From contig DATFAS010000010.1 of assembly GCA_035254305.1 (NCBI GenBank), positions 6,628 to 70,627 on the forward strand: DNA of 64,000 nt, in the 5' to 3' direction. Position numbers and translations under genes: made by a program. The notes below the pieces were generated by a model. The model did no database searches. It was given only the letters and a program-made list of their open reading frames with translations, and was not told the DNA's origin. This document shows positions 15,856 to 24,599 of the stretch, piece after piece. Positions within the stretch are counted from its first letter, which is position 1; every line of letters begins with the position of its first letter. Source of the DNA: DATFAS01 sp035254305 (GTDB lineage Bacteria; Bacillota; Bacilli; Aneurinibacillales; RAOX-1).

Positions 15856-17360
15856 GCCATGTTAGATTGTGCCAGAAATAATTGATTTAATGCATCAATT
15901 TTGGCAGAAGTATACCTCTCATACCCTTCATTATAGACCTTTGGTTCCTTTGGGTTCGCGAATCGTGTGATTTCTCCAGTCATCGGATGAACCCACTTGC
16001 TTGCTGCTCCGCAACCAAGTCCAATAATGGTCTGCATTTCTTCCATGATGATGATATTATAAATACTTTCCTGATCAGGAAAAGAATAACCGACATTCTC
16101 CAGATTCCCAAGAATATTTTTCTGTCGATATAAGTAATAAGGATGATACCCATTCTTTTGGGTCCATTCCTCTGCTTGCTTCATCATTTGGACGATCTCT
16201 ATTCGCTCCGCAACCCGGTATTTTTCTTTATTTTGAGTCATTTCGGAAGCTCGCTTAAAGGATAAAGTATGGACAGTAAGTGATTCTGGCAATAAGGACT
16301 CCGTTTGCTTAAGCGTATGATGGAATTCTTGGGTGCCCTCACCAGGGAGGCCAATGATGAGGTCCATATTAATATTATTCATCCCCATCTCTCTAGCAAG
16401 CCTGAATTTCCTAATGGTTTCTTCTACGGTATGATGACGCCCAATAGCATCCAACGTGGCCTGAGTGTAAGATTGTGGATTTATACTGATCCGGTCTATC
16501 TTCCATTTTTTAAGTACAGCTAGTTTTTCTGGTGTAATGGTATCAGGTCTACCCGCCTCAACGGTGATCTCTCTTACCTGATCCATCGGGAAGGATCGGT
16601 ACATTTCTTCATAAAGATGGTCCATCTCTTCAGCTGTAATACTTGTTGGGGTACCTCCACCAAAATAAATGGTTGTAATCTCAATTTTATTTTCCTTCAA
16701 CCAACGCCCAATCGCCTGCAGCTCATAGTGAAGTCCCCCGAGGAAGGATTCAACAGAACCTTGTCTACCCTGGATAGCATAAGCAGGAAATGTACAATAG
16801 GCACACTTCGTTGGGCAAAAAGGGATGCCAATATAAATACTCACACCATTAGCCAGTTGATAGAGATCAGGAACAGCCGACAGCTGGCGAGAAACAATTT
16901 GTTCCATTAATGATATTTTTTCATCGGTGATGAGATAGTCCTCTTTTAGCTGATGATGAATTTCTTGCCTGGTAAAGCCTTGTCTATATTTTTGATGATA
17001 AAGCTTTGTAGGGCGAATACCGGTTAAAATTCCCCATGGCTGCACCATTCCTGTATATTCTTCTAGAACATAAAGAAGTGCCTGACTTAAGAGTCGTTTT
17101 AGCAGCCTCCCTCTTTCCTCTGGTGATACTAAGGAGGAGGAATCTTCTACAACAACTTCTGACTGTAATTCTCTATTATTTATTAGATCAGTCAGTTTGA
17201 CAGTAATCCGTGCTTCATCTCTGTCCTGTACAAGGCTGATTAACAAATCAGGTTGGGGAGGTGGTGTAAACGATACTATAACCTCCTCAAAGTAAAGCTT
17301 GATAATATGTTCAAAAGAACGTTGATGTGCTTCTTTAGCACCTATTACTTGTATTTGCAT
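15852..17360 (-). CDS. hemZ: HemZ-type radical SAM coproporphyrinogen III oxidase-like protein
   Basis: Encodes 502 residues. HemZ is the Bacillus HemN-like radical SAM protein linked to anaerobic haem synthesis; HemN enzymes decarboxylate coproporphyrinogen III without oxygen. The first about 160 residues are a HemZ-specific extension. The SAM cluster motif is CPTKCAYCTFP (CxxxCxxC) near residue 180. It is followed by IYFGGGTPTSI, the GGTP element that binds SAM. The C-terminal HemN-like region contains GLGCGAASKWV. The ATG at 17360 follows AAAGGAGA. A perfect 8-bp palindrome lies directly upstream and may be an operator. B. subtilis hemZ is in the same neighbourhood. Confidence 0.9.
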   Translation of the reverse strand: MQIQVIGAKEAHQRSFEHIIKLYFEEVIVSFTPPPQPDLLISLVQDRDEARITVKLTDLINNRELQSEVVVEDSSSLVSPEERGRLLKRLLSQALLYVLEEYTGMVQPWGILTGIRPTKLYHQKYRQGFTRQEIHHQLKEDYLITDEKISLMEQIVSRQLSAVPDLYQLANGVSIYIGIPFCPTKCAYCTFPAYAIQGRQGSVESFLGGLHYELQAIGRWLKENKIEITTIYFGGGTPTSITAEEMDHLYEEMYRSFPMDQVREITVEAGRPDTITPEKLAVLKKWKIDRISINPQSYTQATLDAIGRHHTVEETIRKFRLAREMGMNNINMDLIIGLPGEGTQEFHHTLKQTESLLPESLTVHTLSFKRASEMTQNKEKYRVAERIEIVQMMKQAEEWTQKNGYHPYYLYRQKNILGNLENVGYSFPDQESIYNIIIMEEMQTIIGLGCGAASKWVHPMTGEITRFANPKEPKVYNEGYERYTSAKIDALNQLFLAQSNMA

Positions 17361-17374
17361 CTAGGCTTCTCCTT

Positions 17375-17398
17375 TTATACGGGAAAATCACCGTATAA
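17375..17398. promoter_or_regulatory. Palindrome upstream of hemZ, possible operator
   Basis: A perfect inverted repeat of 8 bp (TTATACGG and CCGTATAA) with an 8-bp spacer, 14 bp upstream of the hemZ start. It does not match the FNR (TGTGA-N6-TCACA) consensus. It could be a repressor site or a 5' hairpin. Confidence 0.4.
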
Positions 17399-17452
17399 TT
17401 TAACACATCTATCTGCTTTCCGCTAGTGAAAGATAATGAATTCTTCTCGTAT

Positions 17453-17497
17453 CTATCCCTTTTGCTAAGAATATCGACTTCTGAACAGAAGGGATAG
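17453..17497. repeat. Inverted repeat between the small ORF and hemZ
   Basis: Arms CTATCCCTT (17453-17461) and AAGGGATAG (17489-17497) are perfect, with a nested TTCTG/CAGAA hairpin inside. There is no T-run on either strand, so it is not a standard terminator. Confidence 0.45.
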
Positions 17498-17546
17498 GGG
17501 TTCAAAAGTGTGCAAAAAGTATAACTACAGCTATGATCTAAGTAGC

Positions 17547-17711
17547 CTATCTTCCGATCTGCCGAACCAATTTTCTTCCCTCACCAGGCAGCATAGTAGT
17601 TGCAATCAGCATTTGTTCGAAATGCTCCTCCATACTTGTATCTCGCAAATCAGCTGTCATGCCAACCACCATTGTCTGGGAGCAATGTCCTTCTTTATAC
17701 CCTTGTCTCAT
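17547..17711 (-). CDS. Small Met-rich ORF, unrecognised
   Basis: Encodes 54 residues from the ATG at 17709-17711, or 58 from an in-frame ATG at 17723. I prefer 17711 because TGAGGA lies 6 bp upstream. The protein has seven or more Met, one Cys, an acidic patch (SMEEHFEQM) and a basic C-terminus (GRKLVRQIGR). There is no signal peptide or membrane segment. It fills the otherwise empty 480-bp interval between dtd and hemZ, on the same strand as both. I do not recognise a family and propose no function. Ribosome site, start and stop are clear, but nothing else proves that it is translated. Confidence 0.5.
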   Translation of the reverse strand: MRQGYKEGHCSQTMVVGMTADLRDTSMEEHFEQMLIATTMLPGEGRKLVRQIGR

Positions 17712-17793
17712 ATACATCCTCATTTCACAATGGCATTATGATTTAGTATGGCCATACACTGCTTTTTTTTTGCAAAGGTAGGGCTTAAAATAT

Positions 17794-17821
17794 AAGAAGG
17801 ACCCAGTAGCGGGTCCTTCTT
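17794..17821 (-). terminator. Terminator after dtd
   Basis: A perfect 11-bp inverted repeat (AAGAAGGACCC and GGGTCCTTCTT) with a six-base loop, followed on the minus strand by ATATTTT. It closes the relA-dtd unit. Confidence 0.8.
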
Positions 17822-17843
17822 ATATTTGATTTAAAAGTATTGG

Positions 17844-18287
17844 CTATTTTCGACTCTCGACAATAAGTGTAACTGGACCATCGTTTGTTAAGCTTACCTC
17901 CATCATGGCCCCGAAGACTCCTGTTTGGACATTCACTCCAGAATTCTTAAGTGTTTCATTAAAAAAATCATATAGAGGCTGTGCCTGATCTGGACGAGCT
18001 GCCTCCATAAAATTCGGTCTACGGCCCTTGGAGCAATCACCATAGAGTGTAAATTGGGATATAGACAGAATACTTCCACCCACATCAAGCAAGGAATGAT
18101 TCATCTTTCCTTGATCATCTTCAAAAATTCGTAAATTTACGATTTTATCCGCCAAAAACAAAACATCTTTTTCATTGTCCTCATGGGTGATTCCTACCAA
18201 AAGAACAAGGCCAGATTCGATTTTCCCAGTAATTTTCCCTTCAACCATGACTTGTGCTTGCTTCGATCTTTGGACAACAACCCTCAT
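17844..18287 (-). CDS. dtd: D-aminoacyl-tRNA deacylase
   Basis: Encodes 147 residues, the full length of DTD. The enzyme hydrolyses D-amino acids and glycine wrongly attached to tRNA. The two conserved active-site motifs are SQFTLYGD (about residue 78) and NDGPVT, which carries the Gly-cisPro pair near the C-terminus. The ATG at 18287 follows AAGGAG at 10 bp. It is 17 bp downstream of relA, the usual pairing in Firmicutes, and ends at a terminator. Confidence 0.95.
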   Translation of the reverse strand: MRVVVQRSKQAQVMVEGKITGKIESGLVLLVGITHEDNEKDVLFLADKIVNLRIFEDDQGKMNHSLLDVGGSILSISQFTLYGDCSKGRRPNFMEAARPDQAQPLYDFFNETLKNSGVNVQTGVFGAMMEVSLTNDGPVTLIVESRK

Positions 18288-18304
18288 TCGTTTAAAACTC
18301 CTTG

Positions 18305-20497
18305 CTAAATATTCAAAATTCGACGTACGCTGTAAACATCCTTAATTCTTTTCAATCGTTCAACCACTCTATGCAAATGATTTAAATTATTAATGGCAAT
18401 CGTCATGTGGATCTTAGCCAATTTATTTTTATCCGTTTTACCAGTAACGGCAACAATTTTTGTTTTCGTATCCGAAACCGTATTAAGTACTTCATTAAGA
18501 AAACCACTGCGATCATGTCCAGAAACTTCAATATCCACATTATATTCTTGAACAAGATCGCCAGACCATTCCACTTCTACAAAACGATCCTTTTCATCCT
18601 CATTATGAATGTTGGGGCAGTTCTCACGATGGACAGAAACTCCACGCCCTCTTGTAATAAAACCTACAATATTATCTCCTGGTATGGGTGTGCAGCATCT
18701 TGAGAATCGAATAAGTAAGTTATCTACACCCTTAACCGAGATCCCTTGGGTAGGGCTTTTTCGTTTCGAGAAATCCTGCTTAAAATCACCCTTGATTTCA
18801 GGCATCGCTTTCTCATCACGAATACGGCGAAGTCTTTCAGTCAGCTTGCCCACAATTTGTGATGCTGTAATTCCACCATAGCCGACAGCTGCGTACATAT
18901 CTTCCTCTCCATGGAAGTTGTACTTACCTGCGGCCTCTGCAATATTTTCTGCAGTTAGTACTTCCTTAGGGTCAAACCCTTGTCTTTTGATTTCGTTTTC
19001 AACGGAATCTTGGCCCTTAAGAACATTCTCATCACGTTTTTCTTTCTTAAACCAGGCTTTGATTTTATTCCTTGCTTGCGATGATTTGGCAATTTTCAAC
19101 CAGTCACGGCTCGGCCCATAGCTATGCTTAGAAGTCAGAACCTCGACAATATCACCCGTTTTTAACGAATGGTCTAATGGAACAATCTTATTGTTGACCT
19201 TGGCTCCAATACAACGGTTTCCTACTTCAGAGTGGACCCGGTAAGCAAAATCAAGAGGGACTGAGCCATTCGGAAGTTCTATAACATCCCCTTTGGGAGT
19301 AAATACAAACACCACATCTGAGAATAAATCCATCTTCAATGATTCCATGAATTCCTGAGCATCTTTCGCATCATTCTGCATTTCTAGGATTTCACGGAAC
19401 CAAGTTAACTTATCCCCAACGGGTTCAATTTCTGATATTTTTCCTTCTTTGTAAGCCCAGTGGGCAGCAATACCAAATTCAGCAGTACGATGCATTTCCT
19501 TGGTGCGAATTTGTACCTCAAGTGGCTCCCCATTCGGACCAATCACAGTAGTATGCAAAGATTGATACATATTTGCCTTAGGCATAGCAATATAATCCTT
19601 AAATCGCCCTGGCATTGGCTTCCAAAGAGTGTGAATAATTCCTAATGCAGCATAGCAATCACGAATATCATCGACAATCACTCGTACAGCCAGTAAGTCA
19701 TAAATCTCATTGAATTCCTTATTCTGTTTGATCATTTTACGGTAAATACTATATAAATGCTTCGGACGACCGGAAATATCTGCGGAAATTTGCAATTCTG
19801 CAAGCTTGCTACGAATCTCATCGATAACCTGTTCGATATATTTCTCGCGTTCCGTTCTCTTCTTTTGCATTAAATTAACTATCCGATAATACTGCTGTGG
19901 ATTAATATATCGCAAAGCAATATCTTCAAGCTCCCACTTAATCGATGCAATCCCCAAGCGGTGTGCTAATGGAGCAAAGATCTCAAGTGTTTCATTCGCT
20001 ATTCTTCTTTGCTTCTCTTCAGGAAGATGTTTCAACGTTCGCATGTTATGCAAACGATCAGCAAGCTTAATTAAGATCACACGAATATCCTGTGCCATCG
20101 CCACAAACATCTTTCTGTGATTTTCTGCCTGTTGTTCTTCCTTCGACTTATATTTAATCCGTCCAAGCTTGGTTACTCCATCAACCAAATGAGCAGCATC
20201 CTGACCAAATTGCTTTTTAATTTCCTCTAGGGGAACTGGCGTGTCTTCGACCACATCATGTAAAAAGCCAGCAGCAACGGTAACAGCATCCATTTGCATA
20301 TTTGAAAGAATATCAGCCACAGCAATAGGATGGACAATATAAGGTACTCCTGATTTACGGATTTGTCCCTCGTGCGCAGTACGTGCGAGCTCATAAGCAC
20401 GCTGGAGCATCAGAACGTCCTTATCAGGTAGATATTTTTTTGCTTTGGCAAATGTAACTTCAGCAGCTTGTTCAATCGCAGAGGTATCCACGCTCAT
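18305..20497 (-). CDS. relA: Bifunctional (p)ppGpp synthetase/hydrolase RelA
   Basis: Encodes 730 residues of the long RSH family, which make and degrade (p)ppGpp in the stringent response on ribosomes. The HD hydrolase domain is intact (YIVHPIAVADIL and FLHDVVEDT near residues 50-90). The synthetase domain has FKDYIAMPKANMYQSLHTT. It is followed by the TGS domain (VFVFTPKGDVIELPNGS), a Cys-containing region (FSRCCTPIPGD) and a C-terminal ACT domain. As both catalytic parts look complete, it should be bifunctional. The ATG at 20497 has AAAGGTGA. It lies upstream of dtd and about 160 bp downstream of apt, the classic apt-relA-dtd order. Confidence 0.97.
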   Translation of the reverse strand: MSVDTSAIEQAAEVTFAKAKKYLPDKDVLMLQRAYELARTAHEGQIRKSGVPYIVHPIAVADILSNMQMDAVTVAAGFLHDVVEDTPVPLEEIKKQFGQDAAHLVDGVTKLGRIKYKSKEEQQAENHRKMFVAMAQDIRVILIKLADRLHNMRTLKHLPEEKQRRIANETLEIFAPLAHRLGIASIKWELEDIALRYINPQQYYRIVNLMQKKRTEREKYIEQVIDEIRSKLAELQISADISGRPKHLYSIYRKMIKQNKEFNEIYDLLAVRVIVDDIRDCYAALGIIHTLWKPMPGRFKDYIAMPKANMYQSLHTTVIGPNGEPLEVQIRTKEMHRTAEFGIAAHWAYKEGKISEIEPVGDKLTWFREILEMQNDAKDAQEFMESLKMDLFSDVVFVFTPKGDVIELPNGSVPLDFAYRVHSEVGNRCIGAKVNNKIVPLDHSLKTGDIVEVLTSKHSYGPSRDWLKIAKSSQARNKIKAWFKKEKRDENVLKGQDSVENEIKRQGFDPKEVLTAENIAEAAGKYNFHGEEDMYAAVGYGGITASQIVGKLTERLRRIRDEKAMPEIKGDFKQDFSKRKSPTQGISVKGVDNLLIRFSRCCTPIPGDNIVGFITRGRGVSVHRENCPNIHNEDEKDRFVEVEWSGDLVQEYNVDIEVSGHDRSGFLNEVLNTVSDTKTKIVAVTGKTDKNKLAKIHMTIAINNLNHLHRVVERLKRIKDVYSVRRILNI

Positions 20498-20592
20498 TCA
20501 ATTCACCTTTCATTCCCTAGGTCTTGCGTATCATTCTATTCATTATCTTTTAAAATACTAGGATTGTAAAGCTAACCGAAAGAAAAAGCAAT

Positions 20593-20626
20593 AGTCCTGC
20601 CGACAAATTGAGGAAGTGGCAAGACT
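20593..20626 (-). terminator. Terminator after apt
   Basis: On the minus strand AGTCTTGCC pairs with GGCAGGACT (one G-U pair) around a 16-nt loop and is followed by ATTGCTTTTTCTTT. Confidence 0.6.
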
Positions 20627-20657
20627 AGTGTAATAACTATTTTACTTTAACAAAAAT

Positions 20658-21170
20658 TTAATACTTCAGTAGTGAAAAGACATCAATATCCTTAATCTTT
20701 TCCCGTCCATTCAAGTGGGTAAGCTCTATAAGAAAAGCTGCACCCACTATTTCTCCACCTAACTGACGAACTAGCTTAGAAGTAGTAGAAATCGTTCCTC
20801 CTGTTGCAAGAAGATCATCGGCAATCAGCACTCGTTGTCCTGGCTTAATCGCATCCTTATGCATAGCAAGCTGATCGTTTCCATATTCTAAATCATAACT
20901 TTCTGTTACCACTTCGTAAGGAAGCTTTCCTGATTTACGAACTGGAACAAATCCTGCTTTAAGTTCATAAGCAAGTGGTGCCCCAATGACAAAGCCACGT
21001 GCTTCAGGACCAGCTATAATATCAACATTTAGACCTCTAGCATATTCAGCCATCGCTTCAATCGCCTGACGGTAAGCTGCACCTTCTTTAAGTAAGGTTG
21101 TAATATCTTTAAAACTGATTCCTTCTTTCGGGAAATCAGGAATAATTCGAATGAAAGATTTTAAATCCAT
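20658..21170 (-). CDS. apt: Adenine phosphoribosyltransferase
   Basis: Encodes 170 residues, normal for APRT, which salvages adenine to AMP with PRPP. The PRPP-binding motif is VLIADDLLATGGT near residue 120. The N-terminal IRIIPDFPKEGISFKDIT and the GPEARGFVIGAPLA loop are family hallmarks. The ATG at 21170 has GGAGGA at 9 bp. It lies directly downstream of the RecJ-derived gene, the position apt has next to recJ in B. subtilis. Confidence 0.96.
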   Translation of the reverse strand: MDLKSFIRIIPDFPKEGISFKDITTLLKEGAAYRQAIEAMAEYARGLNVDIIAGPEARGFVIGAPLAYELKAGFVPVRKSGKLPYEVVTESYDLEYGNDQLAMHKDAIKPGQRVLIADDLLATGGTISTTSKLVRQLGGEIVGAAFLIELTHLNGREKIKDIDVFSLLKY

Positions 21171-21189
21171 TTGTGATGTTCCTCCTTTT

Positions 21190-22335
21190 TTATAGTGTTA
21201 CCTGTTTTATGATTTTACATAAGATTCCATAACTAGAATACAAAATTTCAGTTTCAAGCTCTATCTCCGTCTTTTTCCTACGAAAACGAACCGATTCGTG
21301 CAGATCCTTATGTATAGGAGCAGCAACAATATGATACATTCGATCTTCTTCATAAATAAATCCTAGCTCTTGAAAGACGTCAACCATGAATTGAATCGAT
21401 TGTTCACTTAGATTGCGTGATTTGGCTAATTGTGTTAACCCTGTATATGGAATCCTGCTTAACTTCATGAAAACGGCATAAAGCCATTTAAATTGATCTC
21501 TTCCAGGCATAACAGCTAGCCGATCCGTGTACTCCGATCCAAATAGACAATATATACATTCCGGTTTAGGGATTAAAGACAGACCATAATTAAACTGTTC
21601 TAGACAATAAGGAGTATCATAGATAATAACACTCATATACATTTCTGCCGTGCTTCTAATAACAGAATAAGAAGGTTCTTCCCCGACAAAGTAAATCCCT
21701 GCTTCAACATTTAAATCCACTAAATCCGCAATACTTTCTTTGCGAAAGCACAAGATTAACGATTCTCTATGAGCAATCGCTAATAGCTTTGTAGATTTAT
21801 CCTTCATTTCACGGAAATCAAAGATCTGCATCTCTGGGATTTCCATATCTAGAAGGAGCAGTTGAATCCTACGAATCCCATTCCATTCACGAATAATCGG
21901 CTCTGCAACAAGATTTGCTTTAGAGTAGGGCGTCATTTCTTGCAGAAGATTCCCCATATCATATCCGATGCACTCCATAACAGACTCATCCTGCTTAATC
22001 GTCAGCTTAAGATGCTGATGACGATCTCCAATTGCTCTGAAATCCGTTAGTTCTACTCCTAGAAGTAAGAGCTTCGGTTCAGAATCGCTATGATTTGCCT
22101 GGCAATGCCTTTGATATTCTTCTATCGATTTCATACTTAGTTCAGCTAGGTTACAGACAGTATCTACCATCATCCAATCATCAGACAAATCCTGTTGGTT
22201 TAGGGTAGATCTTAAGCTTGTGGTGGAATCTATTAGGCGAGCCGTAAGGGATTCGATGCCCAATTGCTGCATTAGAGCCTCGGTTGTCTCCATATTTTCA
22301 CCAGTCAATCGCCATCTTTTCTTAGGATGAAGCAT
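21190..22335 (-). CDS. RecJ-derived protein lacking the DHH/DHHA1 nuclease core
   Basis: Encodes 381 residues from the ATG at 22333-22335, which has GAGGGGAGA 5 bp upstream. RecJ, a 5'-3' single-strand exonuclease, is about 780 residues in Bacillus and sits here between apt and secDF. Residues 1-36 look like the RecJ N-terminus. From about residue 40 the sequence resembles the RecJ linker and OB-fold (VDTVCNLAELSMKSIEEY, then HLKLTIKQ and REWNGIRRIQ). Residues about 170-381 resemble the Bacillus-type RecJ C-terminal domain (MPGRDQFKWLY). The DHH and DHHA1 motifs are entirely absent, in frame. The normally conserved APFG stretch is replaced by CQANHSDSEP. It cannot be a RecJ-type nuclease. It may be a degenerate paralogue or a DNA/partner-binding remnant. 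Confidence 0.85.
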   Translation of the reverse strand: MLHPKKRWRLTGENMETTEALMQQLGIESLTARLIDSTTSLRSTLNQQDLSDDWMMVDTVCNLAELSMKSIEEYQRHCQANHSDSEPKLLLLGVELTDFRAIGDRHQHLKLTIKQDESVMECIGYDMGNLLQEMTPYSKANLVAEPIIREWNGIRRIQLLLLDMEIPEMQIFDFREMKDKSTKLLAIAHRESLILCFRKESIADLVDLNVEAGIYFVGEEPSYSVIRSTAEMYMSVIIYDTPYCLEQFNYGLSLIPKPECIYCLFGSEYTDRLAVMPGRDQFKWLYAVFMKLSRIPYTGLTQLAKSRNLSEQSIQFMVDVFQELGFIYEEDRMYHIVAAPIHKDLHESVRFRRKKTEIELETEILYSSYGILCKIIKQVTL

Positions 22336-22404
22336 GATGCTCTCCCCTCTCTTACCTTGTACCATTATACTGAAGGGTCTAGATTGAGGCTATCATCAAA
22401 CAAA

Positions 22405-22432
22405 CATCCTGCCAACAAATATTGGCAGGATG
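22405..22432 (-). terminator. Terminator after secDF
   Basis: A perfect 11-bp stem (CATCCTGCCAA and TTGGCAGGATG) with a six-base loop, followed on the minus strand by TTTGTTTG. Confidence 0.8.
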
Positions 22433-22453
22433 AAAGAAAATAATCTTTTTCTT

Positions 22454-23374
22454 CTAAGAAGCCTCATTAGCGGTAGATGAACGCTTCTTACTAAATTCTC
22501 GGCCCTTCCATTCAAGCCAAATCTGGCTGGCAATGAACACTGAGGAATACATCCCAAAGACGAGTCCAATGATAAGAGCCAATGAGAAATTATGAATTCC
22601 TGTTCCTCCGAAAATGAATAGAGCAACTGCTGCAAAAAGTACAGTTAAAACTGTGTTAATAGACCTGGTTATCGTTTCTTGAATACTTATATTAACCACA
22701 TGTTCAAGATCTTTCCTTGTTTTTACCTTATGAAGCTTTAAATTTTCTCGAATCCGATCGAACGTTACGATGGTATCATTAATCGAATAACCGACTATCG
22801 TTAGTACGGCTGAAATAAATGGCAAATCAACCTCTAGATGTAGTAATGAGAAAACAGCAATAACACCAAAGGCATCATGGAGCAAGGCAATGATCCCTGC
22901 TATGGCAAAACGATATTCGAAACGGATCGTTACATAAAGAATTATCCCAAGTGACGCAAAAGCAACCGCATAAACAGCTTGTTTCGCTAATTCACGGCTA
23001 ACAATAGGGTCAACAGTCGCTTCTTGAATATCTACCTGCTCCCCATATGTTTTAGAGAAACTCTCTTTTATTTTGGCAACTTGGTCTTTATTTAACGGCT
23101 CAGTAAAGCGAACTGCGGCTCTCTCTGCATTATTACCAGCACTCTCAATACTCCCAGGATTTAGACCAATACTCTTTAGTTCATCAATAACCTGAGATTC
23201 TTGGAATGGCTTGCCAATCATGATATCTACTCTTGTACCACTTTGAAAGTCAACTCCTAGGTTGAACCCAAATACAAGTAGGGCAATTAGACCTAATACT
23301 TGAATCGTTCCAGAAATAATAAAGAAGAGTTTTCTTTTCCCTACATAATCAATCTGACGAGGATTAAAGCTCAC
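22454..23374 (-). CDS. secF: Protein translocase subunit SecF
   Basis: Encodes 306 residues from the GTG at 23372-23374, chosen because GGAG lies 10 bp before it; another GTG 9 bp upstream overlaps that site. SecF pairs with SecD and uses the proton motive force to help release translocated proteins. Features are one N-terminal segment, an extracytoplasmic P1-like domain (about 40-125) with FQSGTRVDI, and five C-terminal membrane segments. TIVTFDRIREN and NTVLTVLFAAVALFIFGG are typical. The start overlaps the end of secD by 11 bp, so translation is coupled. Here secD and secF are separate, not fused as in B. subtilis. Confidence 0.94.
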   Translation of the reverse strand: MSFNPRQIDYVGKRKLFFIISGTIQVLGLIALLVFGFNLGVDFQSGTRVDIMIGKPFQESQVIDELKSIGLNPGSIESAGNNAERAAVRFTEPLNKDQVAKIKESFSKTYGEQVDIQEATVDPIVSRELAKQAVYAVAFASLGIILYVTIRFEYRFAIAGIIALLHDAFGVIAVFSLLHLEVDLPFISAVLTIVGYSINDTIVTFDRIRENLKLHKVKTRKDLEHVVNISIQETITRSINTVLTVLFAAVALFIFGGTGIHNFSLALIIGLVFGMYSSVFIASQIWLEWKGREFSKKRSSTANEAS

Positions 23375-24599
23375 CGATGTCACTCTCCTTTACGCCATAA
23401 TACCAAGGCTTACGCAGCGCATTGGATCGGACCCAAATGGCAAGAAGAACTCTTGTACCTACAACTGCAGTTAGTAGTGTTAAGATAATCCCTACAATCA
23501 GTGTAATCGCAAATCCACGAATAGAGCTTGACCCAAAATAGAACATAACCGTTCCCGCTATAATGGTAGTCAAGTGAGCATCAATGATGGTAGCGAGTGA
23601 GCGGCGTTGTCCGGCACGGACAGCAGAAAGCAACGTCTTTCCTGTACGAAGCTCCTCTTTAATTCTTTCATACGTAATAATGTTGGCATCCACCGCCATC
23701 CCAACGGTAAGAATGAAGGCTGCAATACCCGGTAACGTAAGGGTTGCATGCATCCATTTCAGGACAAGAAGAAGTAGATACATATAAGCAACCAAGGTTA
23801 TAATCGCAATGACACCTGGCCATCTGTAATAGAAAAACATGAACACAAAGATTAAAGCTACACCAATAAAGCTTGCCACAATTCCTTTGTGTAAGGATTC
23901 AGCCCCAAGCTTTGCCCCTACACTGTTCGAGTAGATTTCTTTCATCTGTACAGGTAATGCCCCGGCATTAAGAATTCCAGATAGCTGAGTAGCTTCCTCA
24001 AGTGTGTAATTCCCAGTAATTGAGGCTACTCCATTCGGAATAACACTTTGTACAACCGGACTTGTCAGAATCTTCTTGTCTAGAGAAATACTAATTGGCT
24101 GTTGTAAATAATCCTGAGTAATCTTTCTGAATTTCTCGGCATCCTTTAGTTTAAGTGCAATATAAGGTCGTTTCAACTCATCATACTGAACAGATGCACC
24201 ATCTGCTGCCAGGTCATCGCCTGTCATTAATTCTTTTCCTTTAGAATCGAGGAATGCGAGACGAGCTGGTTCACCAAGTAGCTGTCTAGCTTCTTCCTGA
24301 TTGGTTACCCCAGCTAATTTTACACGAATACGGTTCGTACCTTCTATTGAAATATCTGGTTCAGCTACCCCAATAACACTCACACGTTTGTTGAGAGCAG
24401 CTACCGTATCAGTTAACGTATTTTTCGATAATTCTTGCCCTTCATTTATCGGCTTCACTTCATATAAAATCTCAAAGCCACCACGCAAGTCTAAGCCAAG
24501 AGTAATACCCTTGACGACATTCATGCTGGTTGCACCGACGAGGCCGAAGGTCAGTAAGACCACAACTAGAAAGGCAACAATTCGGCTCCATTTAATCAT
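23364..24599 (-). CDS. secD: Protein translocase subunit SecD
   Basis: Encodes 411 residues. SecD has a first membrane segment (about 8-27), the conserved GLDLRGGFEILYEV, and the extracytoplasmic P1 domain ending near residue 225. Then come about five membrane segments with VGMAVDANIITYERIKEEL, where the conserved Asp drives proton coupling. The ATG at 24599 follows AAAGGAGG. A structured leader and a consensus-like promoter lie directly upstream. It forms an operon with secF. Confidence 0.95.
   Translation of the reverse strand: MIKWSRIVAFLVVVLLTFGLVGATSMNVVKGITLGLDLRGGFEILYEVKPINEGQELSKNTLTDTVAALNKRVSVIGVAEPDISIEGTNRIRVKLAGVTNQEEARQLLGEPARLAFLDSKGKELMTGDDLAADGASVQYDELKRPYIALKLKDAEKFRKITQDYLQQPISISLDKKILTSPVVQSVIPNGVASITGNYTLEEATQLSGILNAGALPVQMKEIYSNSVGAKLGAESLHKGIVASFIGVALIFVFMFFYYRWPGVIAIITLVAYMYLLLLVLKWMHATLTLPGIAAFILTVGMAVDANIITYERIKEELRTGKTLLSAVRAGQRRSLATIIDAHLTTIIAGTVMFYFGSSSIRGFAITLIVGIILTLLTAVVGTRVLLAIWVRSNALRKPWYYGVKESDIGEL

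Noticed and set aside
17508..17741. Plus-strand 77-codon frame between hemZ and dtd
   Set aside because: It is the antisense of the better-supported small Met-rich minus-strand ORF, and has no ribosome site.
21190..22335. Reading the short RecJ as a frameshift or sequencing error
   Set aside because: One continuous frame spans the junction, and both sides have diverged in the linker; a single indel cannot remove some 1.4 kb. Only a misassembly could mimic it, which is covered in the finding.
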